Shown piece after piece: positions 9,244 to 18,332 of a DNA stretch of 64,000 nt. This stretch comes from Pseudomonadota bacterium (GTDB lineage Bacteria; Pseudomonadota; Gammaproteobacteria; Xanthomonadales; Xanthomonadaceae). Within the stretch, counting starts at the first letter, position 1. Each line of letters opens with the position of its first letter. The position numbers were made by a program, and so were the translations under genes. The stretch is from NCBI GenBank assembly GCA_023390905.1, contig JAEWBY010000007.1, positions 82,413 through 146,412 of the forward strand, read 5' to 3'. The notes beneath the pieces are model-generated. The model was given only the letters and a program-made list of their open reading frames with translations. It did no database searches and was not told the origin of the DNA.

Positions 9244-11304
9244 ATGAGTTCCCAATCCTCTCCCCGCCTGCGCGTCGCCCTGGTCGGCGCCGGCTATGTC
9301 GCCACCCACCATCTGTCCGCGCTGAAGCGGCTGGATTTCGTCGATGTGGTCGGCATCTGCGACAACAACCTCGCCGCCGCGCAGGCCCTGGCGCAGCGCT
9401 TCGGCGTCGAACGCGCGACCGCTTCGCTGGCCGAACTGGCCGAGGCCAAACCACAGGCCGTGTACGTGCTGACGCCGCCGTCCTCGCATCCGGCGATCAC
9501 CCTGGCCGCGCTGGAAATGGGCTGCCACGTGCTGGTCGAAAAGCCGATGGCCGATCGCGTCGAGGACTGCGAAGCGATGATCGCCCGCGCGCGCAGCAAG
9601 GGGCGCCTGCTCGGGGTCAATCATTCGGATCTGTTCGATCCGGTGCTGATGCGCGCACTGCATGCCGTGCGTGACGGCCACATCGGCGAGGTGGTGTCGG
9701 TGGACATCATCCGCAATTCCGAATATCCGCCCTATGCCGGCGGCCCGCTGCCCGGTTCGGTGACGCAGGGGTCGTATCCGTTCCGCGATCTCGGCGTGCA
9801 CGGACTCTACACGATCGAAGCCTTCCTCGGCCCGGTGCGCGATCTGAAGGTGACGTACCAGTCGCGCGGTACGGATCCCAACCTGCATTTCGACGAATGG
9901 CAGGCGCAGGCGCGTACCGAACAGGGCGTCGGCCGCCTGCTGCTGTCATGGAATGCGCGGCCGATGGAGAACCGCGTGTTCGTGCGCGGCACGCGCGGCA
10001 CGATCGAAGTCGATCGGTTCCTGCAGACCTGCCGCGTGCACCGCGTGCTGCCGGGGCCGAAGTTCATCGGCATCGTCGCCAACGCGTGGTTCAGTGCGAT
10101 CAAGGATGTGTTCCGCGTGCCGTGGAACGTGGTGCGTTTCGCCACCGGCATGCTCAAGCCTTCGCCGGGCATCCAGCATGGCGCGCAGGCTTTCGCGCGC
10201 GCGGCGCTCGATGGCGCCGCGCCGCCATTCACCGGCGAGGATGCACTGCGCATCGCGCAGTTGCTGGACCCGGTCTGCGCCGAACCCGATCGCGAGCGCC
10301 TGGCGCTGATCGAAAGCCGCTACCAGGCCCTGCCGCCCTGCGATGCACTGGTCACCGGCGCGGCCGGTTTCCTCGGCCGCAAGCTGGTCGCGCGCCTGCG
10401 TGAACAGGGCAAGCGCGTGCGCGTGCTGGTGCGCCGCCCGGTCGCCGCGTACGCCAGCGACCCGGAGATCCAGACCGTCATCGGCGATCTCGGTGATCCG
10501 CGCATCGTGGCGCATGCGGTCAAGGGCGCGGGCGTGGTGTATCACGTCGGTGCGGCCATGCGCGGCGGACCGCGCGATTTCGAAGCCGGCACCGTCTGGG
10601 GCACGCGCAATGTCGTGGACGCCTGCGTCGCCGAACACACCACGCGGCTGATCTACGTCAGCTCGATGAGCGTGTTCGATCATGCCGGCCGCGACACGAA
10701 CGCCGTGATGACCGAAGGTTCGGCGTTCGAGCCGCATCCGGAATGGCGCGGCGCGTACACGCAGACCAAGCTCACCGCCGAGCAGTACGTGCAGCAGGCG
10801 ATCGGCGAGAAACAACTCGCCGCCGTCATCCTTCGACCGGGCCAGATCTTCGGCCCGGGTGCGGAGAAAGTGACGCCCAACGGCGTGATCGGCCTGGCCG
10901 GGCGCTGGGTCGCGGTGGGCAGCGGCGCGCAGACCTTGCCGCTGATCTACATCGAGGATGTGGTCGATGCACTGGTGCAGGCCGAGACCGCGCCGGCGGC
11001 GGTCGGTGGCGTGTTCAACATCGTCGATACCTCGGCCGTCACCCAGGAGGCGTATCTGCAACGCGCGCAGCGCAAGCTCGGCAGTGAACTCAAGCGCGTG
11101 CGCGTGCCCGTGTGGACGTTCCTGCTGCTGGGTTTCGGCGTCGAACTGCTCGGCAAGGTGCTGCGCCGCGACGTACCGCTGACGCGCTATCGCGTGCGTT
11201 CGCTGCGCCCGCTGGCGAATTTCGATACCTCGGCCGCGCGCGAGCGATTGGGCTGGAACCCGCGCGTTGGCGTCGAGCAGGGCTTGAATGCAACGTTCGG
11301 CTGA
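9244..11304 (+). CDS. Fusion: Gfo/Idh/MocA oxidoreductase plus NAD-dependent epimerase/dehydratase
   Basis: A 686-residue protein in two halves. Residues 10-355 are a Gfo/Idh/MocA dehydrogenase with the nucleotide-binding GAGYVA at ~15-20 and the E-K-P motif at 99-101. Residues 368-686 are an extended SDR with TGAAGFLG at ~371-378 and the catalytic Y505-x3-K509 pair (YTQTK). Both halves bind NAD(P). By family they would oxidise or reduce a sugar carbon and then epimerise, dehydrate or oxidise it, so a two-step nucleotide-sugar conversion in one chain is plausible. I use the ATG at 9244 rather than the TTG at 9232, because the Rossmann strand starts just after it. The junction is continuous, with no frameshift. 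Confidence 0.88.
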   Translation: MSSQSSPRLRVALVGAGYVATHHLSALKRLDFVDVVGICDNNLAAAQALAQRFGVERATASLAELAEAKPQAVYVLTPPSSHPAITLAALEMGCHVLVEKPMADRVEDCEAMIARARSKGRLLGVNHSDLFDPVLMRALHAVRDGHIGEVVSVDIIRNSEYPPYAGGPLPGSVTQGSYPFRDLGVHGLYTIEAFLGPVRDLKVTYQSRGTDPNLHFDEWQAQARTEQGVGRLLLSWNARPMENRVFVRGTRGTIEVDRFLQTCRVHRVLPGPKFIGIVANAWFSAIKDVFRVPWNVVRFATGMLKPSPGIQHGAQAFARAALDGAAPPFTGEDALRIAQLLDPVCAEPDRERLALIESRYQALPPCDALVTGAAGFLGRKLVARLREQGKRVRVLVRRPVAAYASDPEIQTVIGDLGDPRIVAHAVKGAGVVYHVGAAMRGGPRDFEAGTVWGTRNVVDACVAEHTTRLIYVSSMSVFDHAGRDTNAVMTEGSAFEPHPEWRGAYTQTKLTAEQYVQQAIGEKQLAAVILRPGQIFGPGAEKVTPNGVIGLAGRWVAVGSGAQTLPLIYIEDVVDALVQAETAPAAVGGVFNIVDTSAVTQEAYLQRAQRKLGSELKRVRVPVWTFLLLGFGVELLGKVLRRDVPLTRYRVRSLRPLANFDTSAARERLGWNPRVGVEQGLNATFG

Positions 11305-11433
11305 GCGTCCGCCACGCGCAGCGCGCATCGCGGTGCATCGTCGGGGCGTTGGTGGCACAGCTCTTGCACGTGGAACGGACGATCGCGGTGCGCATGTGCC
11401 GCGCGTTTCCCTCACCTCCACGGATCCACGCTG

Positions 11434-12558
11434 ATGCTCTCGCCTGCCTCCGTCCGTCCATTCGAAGTGCGCATGGAAGCGCTGCCTGATCTGGATCACC
11501 TGCGCCTGCGCTGGGAAGAACTGGAAAGCCGATCGCAGTGCAGCGTGTTCCTCAGTTGGCTGTGGATCGGCACCTGGCTGCGGCGGATCTGCCCGTTGCA
11601 GAGCGCGCGGCTGATCACCGTCCATCTGGACAAGCGCCTGGTCGGGATGGGCGTGGTCACGGCGCGACGCCGGTTCTTTGGCCTGGGGCCGATGCATCTG
11701 CGCCTGCATCAGGTGGGCGATCGCGTGCTCGACAGCCTGACCATCGAGTTCAACGGACTGCTCAGCGAGCGCGGGCTGGAGCGCGATACGCTGGTGGCCT
11801 GCGTCGAACACCTGCAACGCAACGAGCGGAGCTGGTTGACGTTCTTCCTGCCCGGCATCGAAGTGGATCAACTGCCGATGGAACGCCTGCGTTCGCCCGG
11901 CCTGCGCTTCCGCCTGTTCAAGCGGCCGACGCCGTACATCGATCTGGTCGGCCTGCGCGAGGATCACACGCGCTACGTCTCCACCGTGCTCGGCCGCAAT
12001 ACGCGCGCGCGCGTGCGACGCACCGCGCGCAAGCTCGCCGAACTGCATGGCGAACTGGAAATGACGATTGCCGCCACGCCCGAACAGCGGCTGGCGTTCT
12101 TCGAAGGACTGGTCGGCCTGCACCAGGCGCACTGGACCAGCGAAGCCGGCGAACAGGGCGCCTTCGGCGATCCGCGAATCGTCGAGTTCCATCGCCAGCT
12201 CATCGCTGCATCGACGGATGAGCACGGCGCGCAGTTGCTGCGCTTCGAGGCCGGCGGCGAAGTGGTCGGCTATCTCTATCACCTGATCTCGCGTGGCGTG
12301 GTCTGCTTCTACCAGGCCGGCATCGATTATCCGCGCATCGGCGAATGCGGCAGTCCTGGCCTGCTGCTGCTGACCGAGGCCGTGCAGGCGAGCATCCGCG
12401 CGGGACATGATCGCTACGAATTCATGGCCGGCAACGTCGATTACAAGCGCATGCTGGCGATGGGCGAAGGCCGGATGGCGTGGGTGTCGATCGATCGCCT
12501 CGGCCTGCGCACGCGCGTGATGGACGCGCTGCGCCGCACGCCGGCCGTCGAGGAATGA
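11434..12558 (+). CDS. FemAB/BioF2-like GNAT acyltransferase (CelD type), copy 1
   Basis: A 374-residue protein of the GNAT superfamily branch with two tandem GNAT folds, known as BioF2-like, CelD or FemAB-related. The marks are FLSWLWIGTWLR near residue 40, the NTRARVRRTARKL basic segment near 190 and the C-terminal YEFMAGNVDYKRMLA motif. Such proteins occur widely in exopolysaccharide gene clusters and probably transfer an acyl or aminoacyl group, but the substrate is unknown. One base separates it from a second, related gene, so the two may work as a pair. A 129-base spacer with no recognised gene precedes it. Confidence 0.82.
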   Translation: MLSPASVRPFEVRMEALPDLDHLRLRWEELESRSQCSVFLSWLWIGTWLRRICPLQSARLITVHLDKRLVGMGVVTARRRFFGLGPMHLRLHQVGDRVLDSLTIEFNGLLSERGLERDTLVACVEHLQRNERSWLTFFLPGIEVDQLPMERLRSPGLRFRLFKRPTPYIDLVGLREDHTRYVSTVLGRNTRARVRRTARKLAELHGELEMTIAATPEQRLAFFEGLVGLHQAHWTSEAGEQGAFGDPRIVEFHRQLIAASTDEHGAQLLRFEAGGEVVGYLYHLISRGVVCFYQAGIDYPRIGECGSPGLLLLTEAVQASIRAGHDRYEFMAGNVDYKRMLAMGEGRMAWVSIDRLGLRTRVMDALRRTPAVEE

Positions 12559-12559
12559 G

Positions 12560-13663
12560 ATGAGCGTGCGCGTCAGCCTCGATGCATGGGACTCGCTGCG
12601 CGCGCGCGACTTCGATGAATGGCAGGCGCTGTCGAACGCGAGCGCGACGTCCAATCCATTCCTGTTGCCCGGCTTCGTGCAGGCGGCGGCGACCTGGCTG
12701 ACACCCACCGCCCCGCCCGTTCTGATGCGGGTGCGTCGCGAACATGGCGACGAATTGATCGGCCTGTGCTGCGTCGAACGACGTGCGCCGAATCTGTTCG
12801 TGCCGCTGCCGCACTGGCGCGGCTATCGGCATGCGCATGCCTTCCAGTCCGGCTGGCTCGCCGCACCCGATGCGGCTGCCCTGCTCGCGCGCGGAATCGC
12901 GGACCACCTGCAACATCGCGCCTCGCCGATGCGTGCGCTGCTGATGCACAACCTCATCGGCGAGTGCGCGGTCAATGCCGCGCTGCTCGATTCGATCGGA
13001 AACGGCCTGCACTGGATGCGCACGCGCAGTTTCCAGCGCCCCATCCTGCACGTGGAGCCCGGCGTGTCGCCGGTGCCGCGCATGCGCGCCTCGGTGTTGA
13101 AGGATCTGCGTCGCCGGCTGCGGCGGCTGCAGGACGGCGGCGATGTCCAGACCCGCATTCTGGAAGGCGAACAGGCCGATCGCGCGGCCGCCGAACGTCA
13201 TCTGCACCTGGAAGACGCGGGCTGGAAAGGCGAAGCCGGCAGTTCGATGCTCGCGTCCCATGCGCAACGCGACTTTTTCCTCGAGATGGCGCAACGCCTG
13301 CAAGCCACCGGTGAACTGGTGTTCGTCGAACTGCTGTGCGATGGCAAGGTGATCGCCTCGACCAGCAATCTGCTGTCCGGCGGCGTGCTGAGCGGTTTCA
13401 AGACCGGTTGGGATCCGCACTTCCACAAGGCCAGTCCGGGCCGCATCAACGAGTGGCGTTTGTTCGAAGCCATGAGCGAGCGCTGGCCCGCGCTGCATGG
13501 ATTCGACAGCCAGGCGCAGCAGGATTCGTATCTGGCCGAACTGCTGCCGGATCGGCAGACGATGGAATCAGGCCTGTTGATCGGCGGATCCGCGCGCCGC
13601 CACTGGATGCGCGCGGCGCGGGCGCTGCGGCCACTGGCGTACCGGCTGGGGCATGACGAGTGA
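12560..13663 (+). CDS. FemAB/BioF2-like GNAT acyltransferase (CelD type), copy 2
   Basis: A 367-residue relative of the gene just upstream. It shares the architecture: an early NPFLLPGFVQAAATWL segment, the central LKDLRRRLRRLQ basic helix, and a C-terminal FKTGWDPHFHKASPGRINEW motif typical of the BioF2-like acetyltransferase domain. Identity with copy 1 looks low, so this is an old paralogue or a heteromeric partner rather than a recent duplication. A catalytic role in acylating a polysaccharide precursor is inferred from the cluster. Confidence 0.82.
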   Translation: MSVRVSLDAWDSLRARDFDEWQALSNASATSNPFLLPGFVQAAATWLTPTAPPVLMRVRREHGDELIGLCCVERRAPNLFVPLPHWRGYRHAHAFQSGWLAAPDAAALLARGIADHLQHRASPMRALLMHNLIGECAVNAALLDSIGNGLHWMRTRSFQRPILHVEPGVSPVPRMRASVLKDLRRRLRRLQDGGDVQTRILEGEQADRAAAERHLHLEDAGWKGEAGSSMLASHAQRDFFLEMAQRLQATGELVFVELLCDGKVIASTSNLLSGGVLSGFKTGWDPHFHKASPGRINEWRLFEAMSERWPALHGFDSQAQQDSYLAELLPDRQTMESGLLIGGSARRHWMRAARALRPLAYRLGHDE

Positions 13664-13792
13664 TCGGATAAGACGCGCTGCGTCCCCGCGCGGGAGCACT
13701 TCAGTCCCGGCTTCACCGCGACGCCGTGCCGCGGCCATCCTTCAACCGATCATCGTGTTGCCCGGGCCGGTGGCCGAATCGCTTCGCCCCGC

Positions 13793-14440
13793 TCAGGCAA
13801 TCTGCGCGCGATGCCATGCGCGCTGCTCCGGTGTCAGCCACAGCACGCGCTTCTGCGGTTCCAGTTCGGTCGGCGCGGGCAGCGAGGCGGGTGCGCGGGA
13901 TCCGCGAATCACCAGTCGATTGCCGAGGATCAACCCGCGCACGGTAGCGAATGGTTCGAAACCCATCGCCTGGTGCGCGCGCAGTGACGAGCGGTTGGAT
14001 CGGCTGACATCGGAGAGATATTCGGTCGGCGCCGATTCGATCGTCGTGCCGATGGCCATCATCGCGCCGAGCAGGCGGCGGCCGCGCCGTTCCGGAATGA
14101 CGAAGGCATCGCGCAGCCACACCTGGCTCTTGTCGAGCGGAAAGCGCCACGCCAGCTCGTCGAAATAGCGCGGCACGCCGTGCAATGCCCAGAACCACGC
14201 CACCAGCGTGTCGCCCTCGGCGATGGCGAAGCAGCGGAAGCCATGCGTGTCGAAACGCTTGCGCAGGCGATCCGGGTTGCCCGTGCGCCCCTGATCGCGA
14301 TAGACCTGCGAAATTCGCCCGACATCGGCGGCGGTCAGTTCGACGAAGCGTTGTCCCTCATCGAGGGCGACCTCGCAGGGATTGCCCGCGTCGCGACGCA
14401 GCAGCACGATGGCATTGAAGTCGATCATTTGATTCCCCAT
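13793..14440 (-). CDS. GNAT family N-acetyltransferase
   Basis: A 215-residue protein. The acetyl-CoA binding region reads AFVIPERRGRRLLGAMMAIG (Q/R-x-x-G-x-G/A variant), followed by a C-terminal beta-strand block SNRSSLRAHQAMGFEPF that is classic for GNAT proteins. I start at the ATG at 14440 (MGNQMIDFN); an internal ATG at 14428 and a TTG at 14461 are alternatives. It is encoded opposite to the two BioF2-like genes and reads in the same direction as the second flippase 34 bases upstream. Substrate unknown. Confidence 0.8.
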   Translation of the reverse strand: MGNQMIDFNAIVLLRRDAGNPCEVALDEGQRFVELTAADVGRISQVYRDQGRTGNPDRLRKRFDTHGFRCFAIAEGDTLVAWFWALHGVPRYFDELAWRFPLDKSQVWLRDAFVIPERRGRRLLGAMMAIGTTIESAPTEYLSDVSRSNRSSLRAHQAMGFEPFATVRGLILGNRLVIRGSRAPASLPAPTELEPQKRVLWLTPEQRAWHRAQIA

Positions 14441-14474
14441 GACGGACGCGCCCGGATCCAATGCGATCCGCGCA

Positions 14475-15947
14475 TCATTGACGCAACCAGCGACGCAGTA
14501 CAGGCAGGCGGGCCAGACCCGCCGAGCGCAGCAGATCCCCCAGCAATCCGCCGCCGCATGCCCCCAGGACCGCAGGATATACGATCACGCCCGCGGCCAC
14601 TTCGGCGATCAAGCGCACGCCGGCCGGAGCGGCGCCGGCCATCGCCATGCGCAACGCCAGCACCGCGGCGACCATGCCCACGCAGGCCAGTGCAATGCGC
14701 GCCAGCGGCCCCCACAGACGGCGCAAGCGCACGCCATCGCGATGACAGGCGCGCACGGTGAGGATCCACTGCACCAGCATCGCCACGCCGACCGCATAGG
14801 CCGCGATCACCACGCCCCAGCGCGAAAGCATGACGAAGGCGGCGATCAGCGTGGCCATCGTCGCCACTTCAATCCACAGCAGCACCGCGTTGCGTCCGAG
14901 CGAGGTCAGGAACGCCGAGAGGATGAAACTGCCCGGCCCCAGCAGCATCATCAGCGCGAGCACGCTGAGCAGCGGCGACACCAGCGCCCAGCTCGGCGGC
15001 AGCAACGCCTGCACCAGTGTCGGCGCACAGACCGCGAGTCCGGCCGCCATCGGGCACAGCAGCACCGCCGCGACCAGCAGCGCATGCACGATCAACGGCG
15101 CGCGCGCTTCCGGTTCGGCACGCACCACCGCGGGCACCATCACCGTGCCGATGTGGCCGCCCACGTACACCGCCGGCAGTTGCGCGAGATTGAACGCCAT
15201 TCCGTACGCACCGGCATCATGCGGGCCGACGAGCTTGAGCATCAGCGGTTTGTCCCAGTAGCGCGCGCCTTCGCTCAGCGTGATCTCGCCGGTGATCGGC
15301 GCGCCGAAGCGCAGGATGTCGCGCAGGCGCGCGGCGCGGATGCGCGCGGGCGTGAGCCAGCTCCGCCAGCCGGTGCCGCTGATGGTGATGCCGGCGATCA
15401 CGCAGGACTGCACGATGAATGCCACGATCATCGACTGTCCGCCCAGCGAGGTCGTGCTGACCAGCGTTACCGCGACGATCGCATACGCCACATCGCCCAG
15501 CGCCGCGCCGACGGCGATGCGCCCGAAGCGCAGTTCGCGCGCCAGCAGTTTGTCGGGAATCGCACCCAGGCGGCGGATGGCCATGCCGATCAGCGCGCCC
15601 GGCAGGTATTCGATCAAGCGCGGCGCCGACAGCCACGCGGCAAACCACGGTGCGCTCCACCACAGCACGGCGATCATCAGCGTGCCGGCGATCAGGTAGA
15701 ACACGCTCGCGCTGAAAATCGCCTCGCGGCCTTCGCCGCCGCGCACCATGACGTACTGTCCGCAGCCCCAGGCCGAGATCCAGTTGCCGGTCCACGCGAT
15801 CACCGTCGCGACGGTGACCTCGGCCACGATCGACGGATCCAGATGGCGCGCGAGCAGCAGCGTGCCGAGCAATCCCACCGCGCGCCCCAGCAGGCCGGCG
15901 CCGATGCTCCATGCCGCGCCGGACACAATCTTCTTCTTGTCGCTCAA
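14475..15947 (-). CDS. Second Wzx/MOP-family flippase
   Basis: A 490-residue integral membrane protein with about 12 to 14 hydrophobic helices. The N-terminus MSDKKKIVSGAAWSIGAG and the following LLLARHLDP motif are typical of the polysaccharide exporter branch of the MOP superfamily. It is not closely similar to the flippase at 2372-3925. It may export a second lipid-linked glycan or a different precursor form, which is an inference. Its 5' end lies 37 bases from the stop of the acyltransferase gene, so 16986-13793 reads as one leftward operon. Confidence 0.87.
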   Translation of the reverse strand: MSDKKKIVSGAAWSIGAGLLGRAVGLLGTLLLARHLDPSIVAEVTVATVIAWTGNWISAWGCGQYVMVRGGEGREAIFSASVFYLIAGTLMIAVLWWSAPWFAAWLSAPRLIEYLPGALIGMAIRRLGAIPDKLLARELRFGRIAVGAALGDVAYAIVAVTLVSTTSLGGQSMIVAFIVQSCVIAGITISGTGWRSWLTPARIRAARLRDILRFGAPITGEITLSEGARYWDKPLMLKLVGPHDAGAYGMAFNLAQLPAVYVGGHIGTVMVPAVVRAEPEARAPLIVHALLVAAVLLCPMAAGLAVCAPTLVQALLPPSWALVSPLLSVLALMMLLGPGSFILSAFLTSLGRNAVLLWIEVATMATLIAAFVMLSRWGVVIAAYAVGVAMLVQWILTVRACHRDGVRLRRLWGPLARIALACVGMVAAVLALRMAMAGAAPAGVRLIAEVAAGVIVYPAVLGACGGGLLGDLLRSAGLARLPVLRRWLRQ

Positions 15948-15984
15948 ACCCCGTTCGCCCCTGTGTATTGCGTCCCCGACGGGA

Positions 15985-16986
15985 TCATCCCGCGGCTTGG
16001 AGCCGCGTTTCGCGCCGCCGCCAGCCTTCGCGGATCGCGCGCATGGCCGGCAGTTCTACCGCATGATGCAGCAGCGCCGCCAGTGCGAACGACACCACGC
16101 ACGCCACCGCGATCGCCACCAGCGGTGTGACCCCGGCATGTTCGAGCCGATGGATCACCGCGAACCCGATCGCCTGGTGCAGCAGGTACAGCGAGTACGA
16201 CAGCGCGCCGAGCCAGGCGAACAGCCGGTGGTTGAGAAAGCGCAGCCAGCCCAGATGGAATGCGCCGAAGATCGCCACGCAGACCAGCGCCACCAGCAGG
16301 AACACCGGGCGTTCGCCGACCGCGATTGCCAGCAGGCTGGCCACCAGCATCAGCAGGTTGAGCCGCCATTCCGCGGGATGCTGGCGCATGCGGTAGAACA
16401 GGATGCCCATCGCGAAGAACGGGATGAAGCGCAGGATCAGCAACTCGCGCACCACGTAGGAAAAATGCCAGTGGTGCTTTTCGCTGAGGCCTTCGATCGC
16501 CGCCAGCGCCAGCCAGCCCAGGATGATCAGGTGGATGCGGCGCAACTGGCCGAAGATGTACCACAGCAGCATCTGGGCGTAGAAGAACAGCTCGATCTGC
16601 AGGGTCCAGTACGAACCGTCCAGATGCTCGCCGCCGAGGAACTCCTGCACCATGCTGAAGTTCAGCAGCAGATCCGGCAGCGGCAGGCGCTGCAGCGGAA
16701 TGCCGATCGTGTAGACCACCAGCGTGGTCAGCGCCACCGCGGTCCAGTAGCCCGGGAACAGCCTAGAAAACCGCGACACCACGAAATCCATCGCCGTGCG
16801 GGTGCGTTCCAGCGTCATGAAGATGACGAAGCCGCTGATCAGGAAGAACAGTTGCACGCCGTACTTGCCGGCCAGCAGATCCAGCGGCATCGGGCCCAGA
16901 TGGCCTATCTGCTCCGCGTAGCGCGTTGTGTAGTGGTAGGCCATGACGGCCACGGCGGCGATGCCCCGCAAGGCATCCAACTCCAT
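15985..16986 (-). CDS. OafA/YrhL-type membrane acyltransferase (acyltransferase family 3)
   Basis: A 333-residue polytopic protein. It begins MELDALRGIAAVAVMAYHY, the hallmark start of acyltransferase 3 proteins, with the conserved His in the first helix. The R-F-x-R-L-x-P-G-Y motif appears as SRFSRLFPGYW near residue 75. About ten hydrophobic segments follow. The family moves acetyl or other acyl groups across the membrane onto surface glycans. I choose the ATG at 16986 because the longer frame upstream has no family similarity and overlaps the start region of the divergent glycosyltransferase. Confidence 0.88.
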   Translation of the reverse strand: MELDALRGIAAVAVMAYHYTTRYAEQIGHLGPMPLDLLAGKYGVQLFFLISGFVIFMTLERTRTAMDFVVSRFSRLFPGYWTAVALTTLVVYTIGIPLQRLPLPDLLLNFSMVQEFLGGEHLDGSYWTLQIELFFYAQMLLWYIFGQLRRIHLIILGWLALAAIEGLSEKHHWHFSYVVRELLILRFIPFFAMGILFYRMRQHPAEWRLNLLMLVASLLAIAVGERPVFLLVALVCVAIFGAFHLGWLRFLNHRLFAWLGALSYSLYLLHQAIGFAVIHRLEHAGVTPLVAIAVACVVSFALAALLHHAVELPAMRAIREGWRRRETRLQAAG

Positions 16987-17134
16987 GACACGCGCAGATG
17001 GCGAGTTCCCCTGACCCACTTCAGTTCCCGGCACGGTTGCATTGCATGTCCAAGACAACGGCATGCGCCGTCCGGACAGGCCAGAGGAGCCGCCGATCCA
17101 ATCCGGTCTCCACGGAGCTGAACGGAGCGCGCGG

Positions 17135-18319
17135 ATGCGCCTGCTGATCATCACCTCGCAGTTCCCGATCGCTGGCGAGCCCAACCGTGGCCGGCCGATT
17201 TACCAGACCGTGCGCGAGCTGTCGAAGCTGGCCGACGTGCGCGTGGTCAGCCCCATCGCCACCTACCCGCGCTGGGCGCAGCCGCGCAGCTACCTGTATC
17301 GCGCCTCCGACGAGGCCCACGTGGTGCCCGGTTGCGAGGTCGATTACGTGCGCTATCCGGCGCTGCCGGCGATCAGCCGCCCGTTCAACGGCCGCCTGTG
17401 CGCGCGTGCGATCGCCCCGGCCTTGCGCGGCTTCGCACCGGATCTGGTGCTGTCGTACTGGCTGTATCCGGACGCGTACGGGGCGATGCTCGCCGCGCGC
17501 CGCGCCGGCGTGCCGCTCGTCGTCGGCGCACGCGGATCGGATCTGCGCGTGCGCGATGCGATCAGCCAGCGGCTCACCCGCCCGGTGCTGGCCGCGGCCC
17601 GCCGCCTACTGGTGGTCAGCGAGGATCTCGGCCGCGTGGCCGTGCGCGATTACGCGGCCGATGCGGATCGCATCCGCGCCATCCCCAACGGCTGCGATGC
17701 GGCGATCTTCCATCCCGGCGATCGCGCGCAGGCGCGCGCCGAACGCGCACTGCCGGCCGATGCCGAGGTGATCGTGTACGTGGGCCGGCTGGTCCCGGAA
17801 AAGGGACTGCGCGAACTGCTGGCCGCATTCGCGGCATTGCGCGCGCAGCGTCCGCGCCTGCACCTGGTGCTGGTCGGCGAGGGCCCGATGCGCGCCGAGC
17901 TGGAATCCCTCGCCGCCGCGCAATCGCTGCCGGTGCGTTTCACCGGCGCACAGTCGCCGCAGGACGTGGCGGGCTGGATGGTGGCCGCGGATCTGGTGAC
18001 GCTGCCGAGTTATTCCGAAGGCCATCCGAACGTGCTGGTCGAGGCGCTGGCCTGCGGACGGCCGGTGGTGGCCACGCCGGTGGGCGGCATCCCGGAAGTG
18101 GTCGACGCGGCCAGCGGCGTGCTGGTGCCGGCGCGCGATGCGCAGGCCCTGACGCGCGGGCTGGATGAAACGCTGCAACGTGCGTGGGACGAACAGGCGC
18201 TGGCGCGCCGCTTCTCGCGCGACTGGCGGCAGGTGGCGCAGGACACGCTGTCGGCCTGCGAGGAAGCGCTTGCCGAAGCACGCGACCTGCGTGCGGTGTA
18301 CGCGGCCGGATCGGCCTGA
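17135..18319 (+). CDS. Glycosyltransferase family 4
   Basis: A 394-residue GT-B enzyme starting MRLLIITSQFPIAGEPNRG, the common N-terminal strand and loop of family 4. The second domain opens with IVYVGRLVPEKGLRELL and carries PSYSEGHPNVLVEALA, which contains the E-x7-E motif, then GRPVVATPVGGIPEVV. It adds a sugar to a growing glycan at the membrane. The gene is divergent from the acyltransferase (148-base spacer) and is followed after 13 bases by the amidotransferase gene, with a GAGGAGA ribosome site between them. Confidence 0.9.
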   Translation: MRLLIITSQFPIAGEPNRGRPIYQTVRELSKLADVRVVSPIATYPRWAQPRSYLYRASDEAHVVPGCEVDYVRYPALPAISRPFNGRLCARAIAPALRGFAPDLVLSYWLYPDAYGAMLAARRAGVPLVVGARGSDLRVRDAISQRLTRPVLAAARRLLVVSEDLGRVAVRDYAADADRIRAIPNGCDAAIFHPGDRAQARAERALPADAEVIVYVGRLVPEKGLRELLAAFAALRAQRPRLHLVLVGEGPMRAELESLAAAQSLPVRFTGAQSPQDVAGWMVAADLVTLPSYSEGHPNVLVEALACGRPVVATPVGGIPEVVDAASGVLVPARDAQALTRGLDETLQRAWDEQALARRFSRDWRQVAQDTLSACEEALAEARDLRAVYAAGSA

Positions 18320-18332
18320 GGAGACACGGACG

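Noticed and set aside
9946..12708. A 920-residue open frame on the minus strand
   Set aside because: It runs antisense to the oxidoreductase-epimerase fusion and the first acyltransferase gene. It has Gln/His/Arg-rich content typical of antisense frames in high-GC DNA and no family motif.
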